A stretch of DNA of 64,000 nt from Burkholderiales bacterium (lineage in GTDB: Bacteria; Pseudomonadota; Gammaproteobacteria; Burkholderiales; Casimicrobiaceae), in contig CAJPFI010000021.1 of the NCBI GenBank assembly GCA_905339295.1, forward strand, positions 1-64,000. The letters run 5' to 3'. A program made the position numbers and the translations under genes. Under the pieces are notes generated by a model, which worked only from the letters and a program-made list of their open reading frames with translations, was not told where the DNA came from and made no database searches. Position 1 is the stretch's first letter. The number at the start of each line of letters is the position of its first letter. Shown here in pieces: positions 56,299 to 64,000 of this stretch.

Positions 56299-58112
56299 AA
56301 CCTTCCGTCCTCCAGCGCTCGGCCGGCAACGGCGAACTGGAGTTCCGCGAGGCGTGCGTAGAGCTCGTTGTCGCGGACCAGCGCGTCGTGGGTCCCGGAC
56401 GCGATCGACCGTCCGCGATCCATCACGACGATGCGGTCGGCGTGGCGCACGGTGGCGAGCCGGTGCGCGATGATGAGCGTCGTGCGGCTCGCCATCAGCC
56501 GCTCGATCGCGAGCTGCACCATGCGCTCGCTCTCCGCGTCGAGCGCGCTGGTCGCCTCGTCGAGCAGCAGGATCGGCCGGTCGGCGAGTACCGCCCGCGC
56601 GATGGCGAGCCGCTGCCGCTGCCCGCCCGACAGCCGCACGCCGCGCTCGCCGAGGAAGCTCGCGTAGCCATTCGGCAACCGCTCGACGAACTCGGTCGCG
56701 TAGGCCGCCTCGCACGCCGCGCGCACGTCGTCCTCGCTCGCGTCGGGCCGCCCATAGCGCACGTTGTCGATCACGTTCGCGGCGAAGACCACGGGATCCT
56801 GCGGCACCACGGCGATGCGTCGCCGGACCTCCGCGGGATCGGCGCCGCGCACGTCGACCCCGTCGATCCGCACCGATCCCACCTGCGGATCGTAGAAACG
56901 CAGCAGCAGCTGGAAGACCGTGGTCTTGCCCGCGCCCGACGGGCCGACGAGCGCGACGCGCTCGCCCGGCCGCACCGCCAGCGAAAAGTCCTCGAGCGCC
57001 GGAGCGTCCGGCCGCGACGGATAGTGGAACGTCACGCCGTCGATCGCGATCTCGCCGCGCGGCGGCGAGGGCATCGCAACCGGATGCGCGGGCGCCGCGA
57101 TCCCGGGCACCGCCTCGAGCAGCTCGAACAACCGCTCGGTGGCGCCCGCCGCACGCTGCAGGTCGCCGACCACCTCGCTGATCGCCGCGACCGCGCCCGC
57201 GACGAGCACCGCGTAGAACACGAACGCCGACAGCTGGCCCGCACTCATGCGCCCGGCGAGCACGTCGTGCCCGCCGATCCACAGGATCACCCCGATCGCG
57301 CCGAACACGAGCAGGATCACGATGGCGACGAGCGCCGCCCGCTGACGGAAACGCGCGCGCGCGGCCTCGAACGCCCTCTCGACGCGATCGCCGAACCCCC
57401 GGCGGTCCTCCCCTTCGTGCACATATGCCTGCACGGTGCGGATCTCGTGCAGCGCTTCGTCGACGTAGGCGCCGACGTCACCGAGACGGTCCTGGCTCGC
57501 GCGCGCGAGCTTGCGCGCACGGCGCCCGAACAGCACGATCGGCGCCACCGTCAGCGGCACGCCGACCAGTACCAGCAGCGTGAGCTTGGGGCTCGTGAGC
57601 GCGAGCATCACCATCCCGCCGACGAACAGCAGCAGGTTGCGTGTCGCGAGCGACGCCGACGTGCCGACCACCATGTCGAGCATCGTGGTGTCGCTGGTCA
57701 GCCGCGAGATCACCTCGCCGGTGCGCGTCACCTCGAACCAGCCGGGCGGCATCTCCATCAGGTGATCGAATACCGCGAGGCGCAGGTCGTTGGTCACGCG
57801 CTCGCCCAGCCACGAGACGAAGTAAAAGCGCGTGTACGTCGCCGCCGCCATCACGACGACCACCAGCATCAGCCACGCCAGCGCCCGATCGAGCGCGGCG
57901 GGATCGCCCGCGAGGAAGCCGCCGTCGATCGCGACCCGCACGCCCTGCCCGATCGCCAGCACCGCGCCGGCCGCCGCGACCAGCGCGACCGCGGCGACCA
58001 CGACGCGCCAGCCGTACGGCCGCACGAAGCGGCCGATGCGCGCGAGCACGCGCAGCGCCGTCGCGGGCGGCAGCCTGGGAGCGTCGATCGGGATGCGGTC
58101 GCGGCGGGCCAT
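56289..58112 (-). CDS. MsbA-like ABC transporter (fused membrane and ATPase domains)
   Basis: A 607-aa half-transporter of the ABCB/lipid A exporter type, acting as a homodimer in the inner membrane. Six transmembrane helices lie in residues about 25-310. A coupling loop (LMEMPPGWFEVTRTGEVISRLTSDTTMLD) is followed by the ATPase: Walker A VGPSGAGKTTVF near 370, Q-loop VVPQDPVVFAANV, signature VRLSGGQRQRLAIARA, Walker B ILLLDEATSALD and H-loop IIAHRLATVRHADR. The ATG at 58112 (MARRDRIPID) is chosen; the frame is open upstream to 58349. The last residues and stop are encoded by a REP element. Substrate is probably a lipid or hydrophobic compound. Confidence 0.9.
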   Translation of the reverse strand: MARRDRIPIDAPRLPPATALRVLARIGRFVRPYGWRVVVAAVALVAAAGAVLAIGQGVRVAIDGGFLAGDPAALDRALAWLMLVVVVMAAATYTRFYFVSWLGERVTNDLRLAVFDHLMEMPPGWFEVTRTGEVISRLTSDTTMLDMVVGTSASLATRNLLLFVGGMVMLALTSPKLTLLVLVGVPLTVAPIVLFGRRARKLARASQDRLGDVGAYVDEALHEIRTVQAYVHEGEDRRGFGDRVERAFEAARARFRQRAALVAIVILLVFGAIGVILWIGGHDVLAGRMSAGQLSAFVFYAVLVAGAVAAISEVVGDLQRAAGATERLFELLEAVPGIAAPAHPVAMPSPPRGEIAIDGVTFHYPSRPDAPALEDFSLAVRPGERVALVGPSGAGKTTVFQLLLRFYDPQVGSVRIDGVDVRGADPAEVRRRIAVVPQDPVVFAANVIDNVRYGRPDASEDDVRAACEAAYATEFVERLPNGYASFLGERGVRLSGGQRQRLAIARAVLADRPILLLDEATSALDAESERMVQLAIERLMASRTTLIIAHRLATVRHADRIVVMDRGRSIASGTHDALVRDNELYARLAELQFAVAGRALEDGRLSG

Positions 58113-58236
58113 GGAATGCCGGGCGTCGGCCGGCGCGCCGGCCGCGGGGACGGACGCCGCGTCGCTCGCGCGTCGGTGCGGCCGCTCGCCCGTCGAACCG
58201 GTCGCGGTAGAATAGCAGTCTCGACACGAGGCACCG

Positions 58237-59454
58237 ATGAACGCTCCCCACGCCCCTTCCTTCCTCGGCGCCGTAGACTTCGCGCCGCGCGACCCGATCC
58301 TCGGCATCACCGAGGCCTTCAACGCCGACGCGAACCCGCGCAAGGTCAACCTCGGCGTCGGCGTCTACACCGACGACGACGGCAAGGTGCCGCTGCTCGA
58401 ATGCGTCAGGCGCGCGGACGCGCAGATGATGGCGCAGTCGACGCCGTGGACCTACCTGCCGATCGACGGGCTGGCGGTCTACGACAAGGCCGTGCAGGGG
58501 CTGCTGTTCGGAACCGACGGCGAGATCGTCGCGTCGGGCCGCGCGTGCACCGTGCAGGCGCTCGGCGGCACCGGAGGTTTGCGCGTCGGCGCCGACTTCC
58601 TGCGCCGCTTCGCCCCCGGCGCGCAGGTGTGGATCAGCGAACCGTCGTGGGAGAACCACCGCGCGCTGTTCGAGGCGGCCGGCTTCACCGTCAACGTCTA
58701 CCCCTACTACCACGCGCCGACGCGCGGGCTCGACGTCGACGGCATGATCGGCGCGCTGTCGCGCGTTCCCGAGGGCCACGTCATCGTGCTGCACGCGTGC
58801 TGCCACAACCCGACCGGCGTCGACCCGACGCCGGCGCAATGGGAGCGCATCCTCGCGGTCGTGCGCGAGCGCGGCCTGATCCCGTTCCTGGACATCGCCT
58901 ACCAGGGCTTCGGCGAAGGCATCGACGCGGACGGCGCGGTCGTCCGCCGCTTCGGCGCGACGCCCGGCCCGCTGCTCGTCGCGAGCTCGTTCTCGAAGTC
59001 GTTCTCGCTCTACGGCGAGCGCGTCGGCGCGCTGACCGTCCTCACCGCCAGCCGCGACGAGGCCGGTCGCGCGCTGTCGCAGCTGAAGCGCCTCGTCCGC
59101 ACCAACTACTCGAACCCGCCGACGCACGGCGGCAAGATCGTCGCGACGGTCCTCAACTCGCCCGAGTTGCGCGCGCTGTGGGAGTCCGAGCTCGGCGCGA
59201 TGCGCGAGCGCATCAGGAAGATGCGCTCGCTGCTGGTCGAGCGGCTGCGCGCGCGCGTGCCCGGATCGGACTTCTCGTTCATGCTGCAGCAGCGCGGGAT
59301 GTTCTCGTATTCGGGACTCACGAAGGCGCAGGTCGAGCGGATGCGCGCCGAGCACGCGGTCTACGCGATCGACACCGGCCGCATCTGCGTCGCGGCGCTC
59401 AACACGAAGAACGTCGACGTGGTCGCCGAGGCGATCGCGGCAGTCACCCGCTAG
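58237..59454 (+). CDS. Aspartate/tyrosine/aromatic aminotransferase
   Basis: PLP fold-type I aminotransferase of 405 aa, class I, AspC/TyrB branch. PRKVNLGVGVYTDDDGKVPLL and YLPIDGLAVYDKAVQGLLFG lie at the N-terminus. The PLP-binding regions are ALGGTGGLRVGADFL and HACCHNPTGVDPTPAQW. The lysine lies in SSFSKSFSLYGERVGAL and the substrate Arg near GRICVAALN. It could use tyrosine, phenylalanine or aspartate. A TAGAAT box at 58208-58213 and GAGG before the ATG suggest a short leader. It is divergent from the MsbA-like gene; in relatives it is next to uvrB. Confidence 0.93.
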   Translation: MNAPHAPSFLGAVDFAPRDPILGITEAFNADANPRKVNLGVGVYTDDDGKVPLLECVRRADAQMMAQSTPWTYLPIDGLAVYDKAVQGLLFGTDGEIVASGRACTVQALGGTGGLRVGADFLRRFAPGAQVWISEPSWENHRALFEAAGFTVNVYPYYHAPTRGLDVDGMIGALSRVPEGHVIVLHACCHNPTGVDPTPAQWERILAVVRERGLIPFLDIAYQGFGEGIDADGAVVRRFGATPGPLLVASSFSKSFSLYGERVGALTVLTASRDEAGRALSQLKRLVRTNYSNPPTHGGKIVATVLNSPELRALWESELGAMRERIRKMRSLLVERLRARVPGSDFSFMLQQRGMFSYSGLTKAQVERMRAEHAVYAIDTGRICVAALNTKNVDVVAEAIAAVTR

Positions 59455-59551
59455 TCGCGCCGGCGCGGAGTCGTTTCGCGGCGGATTCGCGCTCGCCGCG
59501 TGGTCTCACGGACACCCGCAGCCGCGATGCGCGTGGGCGGGCGCCCGGAGA

Positions 59552-60814
59552 TCAACGCTCACGGTCCGTGTTGCTCGCATCGTATCGGCGCCTGTCGTCG
59601 ACGACCTTGCCGTCGTCGGGCAGTTCCCCGGCCTCCAGCACGACCATCCCGCCCCGCAGCTTGGTGACCTCGCGCATGGTTGCCGAGATCCCCTCGGTGT
59701 CGACGGAGCCACCCCCGGCAAGCTCGACGTGCAGCATCATGCGGTCCCTCCCGCCATCGTGGTCGACGACCAGGCGGGCCTTCCGGATTTCCGGATGCTG
59801 ACGCACGATTTGGGAAATCTGCGACGGATGGACGAAGAGGCCACGCACCTTCGTCGCCTGATCTGCCCGGCCCATCCAGCCCCGCAATCTCGCGTTCGTG
59901 CGACCGCAGGGGCTCGTCCCGGGCAGGAACGCTGACAAGTCGCCGGTTCCGAACCGTATGAGCGGATAGTCGGCATTGTGAAGGGTCGTGACCACGACCT
60001 CGCCGATTTCCCCGGGCGCAACCGGGTCGCCGGTGCCTGGCTGCAGGACCTCGACCAGCACCCCTTCGTCGACGATGAGGCCATCGCGGGCTGCGGTCTC
60101 GTAGGCCACGGCGCCGAGATCGGCGGTTCCGTACAACTGGAAGCCGGCGATCCCTCGAGCGATCAGGCTGTCGCGCGAGGCCGGCGAAAATGCCTCCCCG
60201 GATACGAGAGCCTTGCGCAGGCTTCGCGTCGACATGCCCGCCGCGTCGGCCCGGTCCAGGATGATCTCCAGGAACGACGGCGTACCGGCATAGCCGTCAG
60301 GCGCAAGCTCCGCGATGACCTGGATCTGCTGCTCGGTCTGGCCGACGCCGCCGGGGAAGACGGTGCAGCCCAGTGCGAGAGCACCCTGCTCGACCATCGA
60401 GCCCCCCGGGGTGAAATGGTACGAGAAGCAGTTGTGGACGAGGTCGCCCTGGCGGAATCCGGCCGCGAAGAGCGCCCGGGCGAATCGCCAATAGTCCGCA
60501 ATCCGTCCTTCGGGCTCGAAAATCGGTCCCGGGGACGCAAACACGCGTGCCGCGACGCCCCATCGCGTGGCCGCCAACCCGCCGAACGGCCGCGCTCGCC
60601 TCTGCATTTCCACCAGCTCCGACTTTCGCGTGACGGGAACCCGGGCCAACGCGGAACGGCTGACGATGGCCCTCGGATCCACGTCCTCAAGGATCCGGCC
60701 GTACGCCGCCGAGTGCGCCTTCGCGTGCGCGATCTGTGCCCGCAGTTGCGAGAACTGCTCGCGCTCGCGCAATTCGGGATCGCGAGTCTCGAGCCGGTCG
60801 AAGTACTGGCCCAT
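59552..60814 (-). CDS. PaaK-like adenylate-forming enzyme with altered ATP loop
   Basis: A 420-aa protein of the phenylacetate-CoA ligase family. Conserved parts include LYGTADLGAVAYE, FGTGDLSAFLPG and the hinge/C-terminal domain start GRADQATKVRGLFVHPSQI. The usual phosphate-binding SSGTTGxPT loop is replaced by FASPGPIFEPEG near residue 93, so catalysis may differ. It follows livF with 172 bp between, which hold nothing I recognise. Neighbours (Liv ATPases, FadD-like enzyme) suggest CoA activation of an imported aromatic or fatty acid; whether this protein still forms an adenylate is uncertain. Confidence 0.82.
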   Translation of the reverse strand: MGQYFDRLETRDPELREREQFSQLRAQIAHAKAHSAAYGRILEDVDPRAIVSRSALARVPVTRKSELVEMQRRARPFGGLAATRWGVAARVFASPGPIFEPEGRIADYWRFARALFAAGFRQGDLVHNCFSYHFTPGGSMVEQGALALGCTVFPGGVGQTEQQIQVIAELAPDGYAGTPSFLEIILDRADAAGMSTRSLRKALVSGEAFSPASRDSLIARGIAGFQLYGTADLGAVAYETAARDGLIVDEGVLVEVLQPGTGDPVAPGEIGEVVVTTLHNADYPLIRFGTGDLSAFLPGTSPCGRTNARLRGWMGRADQATKVRGLFVHPSQISQIVRQHPEIRKARLVVDHDGGRDRMMLHVELAGGGSVDTEGISATMREVTKLRGGMVVLEAGELPDDGKVVDDRRRYDASNTDRER

Positions 60815-60986
60815 CGCTCAGCTCAGCGTGCCGGCGCGCGCGTGCGGAGGCGGCGGAAGGCCGGTCCGCCGACGCCGCTGCTTGAACGCTTGCCGCGCGC
60901 GCCGGGCGCGGGTCCGCCGCGGAGGAGGGATCGCGACCCTGCCGTCGCCCCTGCCGTCGCGCGATGCATTGTCGGCGCGCCGCGCA

Positions 60987-61856
60987 TCAGGCCAGCCAGC
61001 GCTTGCGCCGGCGGTAGTGCTTGACGTCGCGGAAGGACTTGCGCCCGACGCCGGAAATGCCGAGATAGAACTCCTTCACGTCCTCGTTTCTGGCGAGCTC
61101 GCCCGCGGCGCCGTCCATCACGAGCCTGCCGTTCTCGAGGATGTAGCCGTAGTCGGCGTATCGCAGCGCGACCATCGTGTTCTGCTCGGCCAGCAGGAAC
61201 GACACGCGCTCGTTGGAGTTGAGGTCGCGGACGATCTCGAAGATTTCCTCGACGATCCGCGGCGCAAGACCCATCGACGGCTCGTCCAGCAGGATCACCC
61301 GCGGACGCGCCATCAGCGCGCGGCCGATGGCGGTCATCTGCTGCTCGCCACCCGACGTGTAGCCGGACTGGGCGGCCCGGCGTTCCCTGAGCCTGGGAAA
61401 GTAACGGTAGACCCTCTCGAGCTCCGCGCTCCGCTCGCCCCTCGAGAGGCGCCGCATGTACGCACCGGCGAGGAGGTTGTCCTCGACCGTGAGATGCGGG
61501 AAGCAATGACGCCCCTCCATCACCTGGCAGATGCCGAGGCCGACGATCCTGCTGGTCTCGAGCCTGTCGACGCGGACGCCGTGGCACTCGATCGAACCTT
61601 TCGTCACTTCGCCGCGCTCCGCGGCCAGCAGGCCCGAGATCGCCTTGAGCGCAGTGCTCTTTCCTGCGCCGTTGGCGCCGAGCAACGCTACGACTCCGCC
61701 GTCGGGCACCGTCAGCGACACGCCCTTCAGGACGAGGATGACGTGGTCGTAGACGACCTCGACGTTGTTGAGCGAGAGGAGCCCGGGGGCGGGAGCCGGG
61801 GAAGCCGCGCCTCGTTCCCGGACGCAGGCATCGGCGGATGGGGTACCGGAGCTCAT
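60987..61856 (-). CDS. LivF-type ABC ATPase (second system)
   Basis: A 289-aa branched-chain-type ATPase. Walker A is GANGAGKSTALKAI near residue 60, the signature reads TSGGEQQMTAI instead of LSGGE, Walker B is VILLDEPSMGLAP, and SFLLAEQNTMVAL follows. It has a Pro/Ala-rich N-terminal leader of about 25 residues and a basic C-terminal tail (DVKHYRRRKRWLA) not seen in the first LivF. It follows livG by 10 bp. The permeases and binding protein that such ATPases need are not between the two. Confidence 0.9.
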   Translation of the reverse strand: MSSGTPSADACVRERGAASPAPAPGLLSLNNVEVVYDHVILVLKGVSLTVPDGGVVALLGANGAGKSTALKAISGLLAAERGEVTKGSIECHGVRVDRLETSRIVGLGICQVMEGRHCFPHLTVEDNLLAGAYMRRLSRGERSAELERVYRYFPRLRERRAAQSGYTSGGEQQMTAIGRALMARPRVILLDEPSMGLAPRIVEEIFEIVRDLNSNERVSFLLAEQNTMVALRYADYGYILENGRLVMDGAAGELARNEDVKEFYLGISGVGRKSFRDVKHYRRRKRWLA

Positions 61857-61866
61857 GGCCGTTCCG

Positions 61867-62664
61867 TCAGTGCGCGACGCCGAGGTAGGCGTCGATCACG
61901 GCCTGACTCCGCCGGATCTCGTCGGGCGTGCCGTCGCCGATCTTGCGGCCGTAGTCGAGCACGACCACGCGGTCGGAGATGTCCATCACGACGCCCATGT
62001 CGTGCTCGATCAGCACGATCGTCGTGCCGTACTGCTCGTTCACGTCGAGCACGAAGCGGCACATGTCCTGCTTTTCCTCGACATTCATTCCGGCCATCGG
62101 CTCGTCCAACAGCAGCAGCGAGGGTTCCGCCGCGAGGGCGCGGGCGAGCTCGACGCGCTTCTGCAGGCCGTAGGGAAGACGGCCGACCGGCGTCTTGCGG
62201 ATCGACTGGATCTCGAGGAAGTCGATCACCTCCTCGATCTTGCGGCGGTTCTCGAGCTCCTCCCGGCGCGCGCGCCCGACGTGGATCGCCTGCTCGACCA
62301 CGGTCCCCTTCATGCGGAGATTGCGCCCGGTCATGATGTTGTCGAGCACGCTCATGCCCTTGAAGAGCGCGATGTTCTGGAACGTCCTCGCAATGCCCGA
62401 CACCGCGGCGTCGTGCGGGACCATGTTGCGCCGGACCTTGCCGCGAAACGTGATGGTCCCCTGCTGCGGACAGTAGACGCCGTTGATCACGTTGAGCATC
62501 GAGCTCTTCCCGGCCCCGTTCGGACCGATGATGGCCCGGATCTCGTGCTCGCGCACGTCGAAGCTCACTTCGATGAGCGCCCGGACCCCTCCGAAGGCGA
62601 GCGAGATGCCCTCCATCCTGAGCATCTCGCCGCCGGGCAGACGGTCGCGCGGGCTCGACGGCAT
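61867..62664 (-). CDS. LivG-type ABC ATPase (second system)
   Basis: A 265-aa ATPase. It opens LRMEGISLAFGGVRALIEVSF, with Walker [15 protein letters not shown], signature LPYGLQKRVELARAL, Walker B LLLLDEPMAGMN and H-loop VLIEHDMGVVMD. The VPHDAAVSGIARTFQNIALF stretch is typical of LivG. It lies 4 bp downstream of the FadD-like gene and 10 bp before livF, so the three are clearly one operon. Confidence 0.93.
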   Translation of the reverse strand: MPSSPRDRLPGGEMLRMEGISLAFGGVRALIEVSFDVREHEIRAIIGPNGAGKSSMLNVINGVYCPQQGTITFRGKVRRNMVPHDAAVSGIARTFQNIALFKGMSVLDNIMTGRNLRMKGTVVEQAIHVGRARREELENRRKIEEVIDFLEIQSIRKTPVGRLPYGLQKRVELARALAAEPSLLLLDEPMAGMNVEEKQDMCRFVLDVNEQYGTTIVLIEHDMGVVMDISDRVVVLDYGRKIGDGTPDEIRRSQAVIDAYLGVAH

Positions 62665-62668
62665 GGGA

Positions 62669-64000
62669 TCAGCCGGCAGCCGGAGCCGCGGCGCCGAACG
62701 TCTGCGCCGTCTCGATACGAATGTCGGCCGCGACGATCCCGGTGCGTCCGTCCTCGAATCGCACCAGTGTCTCGACGTGCTGGACCGTCCGGCCCTCGTA
62801 GAGCGCCTCGACCAGCGTGCCGTATTTCTCGGAGACGAAGCCTCGCCGCACCTTGCGCGTGCGCGTCAGCTCGTCATCGTCGGGATCAAGCTCCTTGTGC
62901 AGCACGATGAAGCGGTGCACCTGCGATCCTGACACCGCAGCCTCTCTCGCGAGCTCGGCATTGACCTTCTCGACGCACTCCCGGACGAGGTCCCTCACCT
63001 CGGCCTTCTGCGCGAGGTCCGTGTAGCCCGAGTACGCCAGGCCGCGGCGCTCGGCCCAGTTGCCGACCGAGCTCATGTCGATGTTGACGAACGCGCAGAC
63101 CATCTCGCGGCCATTGCCGAACGCCACTGCCTCCTTGATGTGCGGAAAGAACTTGAGCTTGTTCTCGATGTAGTTGGGCGCGAAGAGCGTGCCGCTCGCG
63201 AGCTTGCCGACATCCTTGGCGCGATCGATGAGCTTCAGGTGGCCGTGCTCGTCGAAGAAGCCGGCGTCCCCGGTGTGGAAGTACCCTTCCCCGTCGATCG
63301 ACTCCATCGTGGCATCCGGCCGCTTGTAGTACTCCTTCAGGAGCATCGGACCACGCACCAGCACCTCCGAGCTTTCGGCGATACGCAGATCGACTCCCGG
63401 AGCGGGCCGGCCGACCGTGTCGAGCTTCACCTCGCGATCATGCTGCAAGCAGGTGTAGGCGCAGGTCTCGGTGGATCCGTAGAACTGCTTCAGGTTCACG
63501 CCGATCGACCGGTAGAATCTGAACAGGTCGGGACCGATCGCGGCCCCCGCCGTGTACGCGACGCGTATGCAGCTCAGGCCGAGCACGTTGCGCAGCGGGC
63601 CGTAGACCAGCAGGCTCCCCAGCCAGTACTTGATCCGGTCGGCGATCGGGACGGGCGAACCGTCCAGGACTTGCGCACCGCATCGTCGCGCGACCGCCAT
63701 GCAGCGGTCGAACATCCACCGCTTGAGTGCGCAGGCGTCCTCCATCCGGATCATGACCTGAGTCAGCACGTTCTCGAAGATGCGCGGTGGGGCGAAGTAG
63801 TAGGTCGGGCCGATCTCGCGCAGGTCCGTCATCACCGTGTCGGCCGATTCGGGGCAGTTGATCGTGAAGCCCGCCACGAGCCAGTTGACGTAGGAGAACA
63901 GGTGGTCGCCGACCCACGCCATCGGGAGGTAGGCAAGCACGCGGTCGCGAGGATTCAGCCCGTCGAATCCGCACGCGCCGCGCGCCGCCACCAGGAATGC
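62669..64000 (-). CDS. FadD-like acyl-CoA synthetase, N-terminus outside window
   Basis: The C-terminal 443 residues of an AMP-forming acyl-CoA synthetase; the frame runs off the right edge. Relatives in such clusters are about 640-660 aa, so roughly 200 residues, including the SGTTG loop, lie beyond the window. Visible motifs are YLPMAWVGDHLFSYVNWL, VAYTAGAAIGPDLFRFY, FYGSTETCAYTC (A5), GYFHTGDAGFFDEHGHLKLIDRAKD (A7-A8; residues given in part) and KVRRGFVSEKY. It belongs to the long-chain/bulky acyl type found with Liv ABC genes in betaproteobacterial aromatic or acyl acid clusters. Confidence 0.9.
   Translation of the reverse strand, partial: AFLVAARGACGFDGLNPRDRVLAYLPMAWVGDHLFSYVNWLVAGFTINCPESADTVMTDLREIGPTYYFAPPRIFENVLTQVMIRMEDACALKRWMFDRCMAVARRCGAQVLDGSPVPIADRIKYWLGSLLVYGPLRNVLGLSCIRVAYTAGAAIGPDLFRFYRSIGVNLKQFYGSTETCAYTCLQHDREVKLDTVGRPAPGVDLRIAESSEVLVRGPMLLKEYYKRPDATMESIDGEGYFHTGDAGFFDEHGHLKLIDRAKDVGKLASGTLFAPNYIENKLKFFPHIKEAVAFGNGREMVCAFVNIDMSSVGNWAERRGLAYSGYTDLAQKAEVRDLVRECVEKVNAELAREAAVSGSQVHRFIVLHKELDPDDDELTRTRKVRRGFVSEKYGTLVEALYEGRTVQHVETLVRFEDGRTGIVAADIRIETAQTFGAAAPAAG

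Noticed and set aside
60815-60986. Possible small gene between the second livF and the PaaK-like gene
   Set aside because: Only short GC-rich frames without recognisable sequence.

Overview
The window is a 64 kb stretch of very high-GC (roughly 70%) chromosomal DNA from a betaproteobacterium. The evidence is gene content and order: glnE next to yhdP and a nitrilase; an ilvE / zf-CHCC / waaF run; a yciO - M50 protease - trpS - scpA - scpB - rluB operon; rluC / gph / sppA beside rne; a CysB-type regulator; a Bug/TctC binding protein; and uvrB near an aromatic aminotransferase. The order cannot be fixed from sequence alone. A noncanonical LexA-type palindrome in front of uvrB points towards the betaproteobacterial lineages that carry the Bacillus-like SOS motif. 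There are no tRNA or rRNA genes, prophage, insertion sequences, integrases or CRISPR arrays. This is mostly housekeeping chromosome, and I do not see a clearly novel multi-gene system in it.

Layout. 0-5 kb: ftsK (minus), trxB, a 42-bp REP-type tandem array running into an Smr-domain gene, and a small secreted unknown. 5-13 kb: nitrilase-family amidase and giant YhdP (minus, translationally coupled), divergent from glnE. 13-17.5 kb: MarR regulator with a perfect operator palindrome facing ilvE, then zf-CHCC, waaF, an NTF2-like protein and a lipase-like hydrolase. 17.5-25.7 kb (minus): a PaaK/CapK-like adenylate-forming enzyme, an 88-aa FPASDP-repeat protein, tldD, and a branched-chain-amino-acid-type ABC operon (livK, livH, fused livM-livG, livF). 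25.8-30.2 kb (minus): secreted sugar dehydrogenase with a DUF5648 tail, mscL, glnB, nadE. 30.3-34.2 kb (plus): FemAB/GNAT-like protein, histone-deacetylase-family hydrolase, enoyl-CoA hydratase, HSDL2-like SDR. 34.2-39.7 kb (minus): the yciO-to-rluB operon. 39.8-43.6 kb (plus): cysB, a Bcr/CflA exporter, DUF192 and a solo LuxR. 43.6-46.5 kb (minus): rluC, gph, a gutted Rieske gene, sppA. 46.5-50 kb: rne with a long leader and a strong terminator. 50-54 kb: flavodoxin-like protein, low-molecular-weight tyrosine phosphatase, two orphan solute-binding proteins. 54-59.5 kb: uvrB, a REP cluster, an MsbA-like exporter, an aromatic aminotransferase. 59.5-64 kb (minus): PaaK-like enzyme, livF, livG and a truncated FadD-like acyl-CoA synthetase.

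How the parts relate. Nitrogen status is represented by glnE (GS adenylylation), glnB (PII), nadE and two branched-chain-type ABC systems. The right-edge cluster (two adenylate-forming enzymes plus Liv ATPases) looks like uptake and CoA activation of an aromatic or acyl acid. RNA metabolism and chromosome maintenance are represented by rne, rluB, rluC, ftsK, scpAB and uvrB. The most interesting non-gene signals are the Bacillus-like SOS palindrome inside the uvrB promoter, the MarR operator, the REP hairpins that supply a stop codon for one gene and in-frame ATGs for another, and the in-frame deletion that removed the cluster ligands from a Rieske protein.
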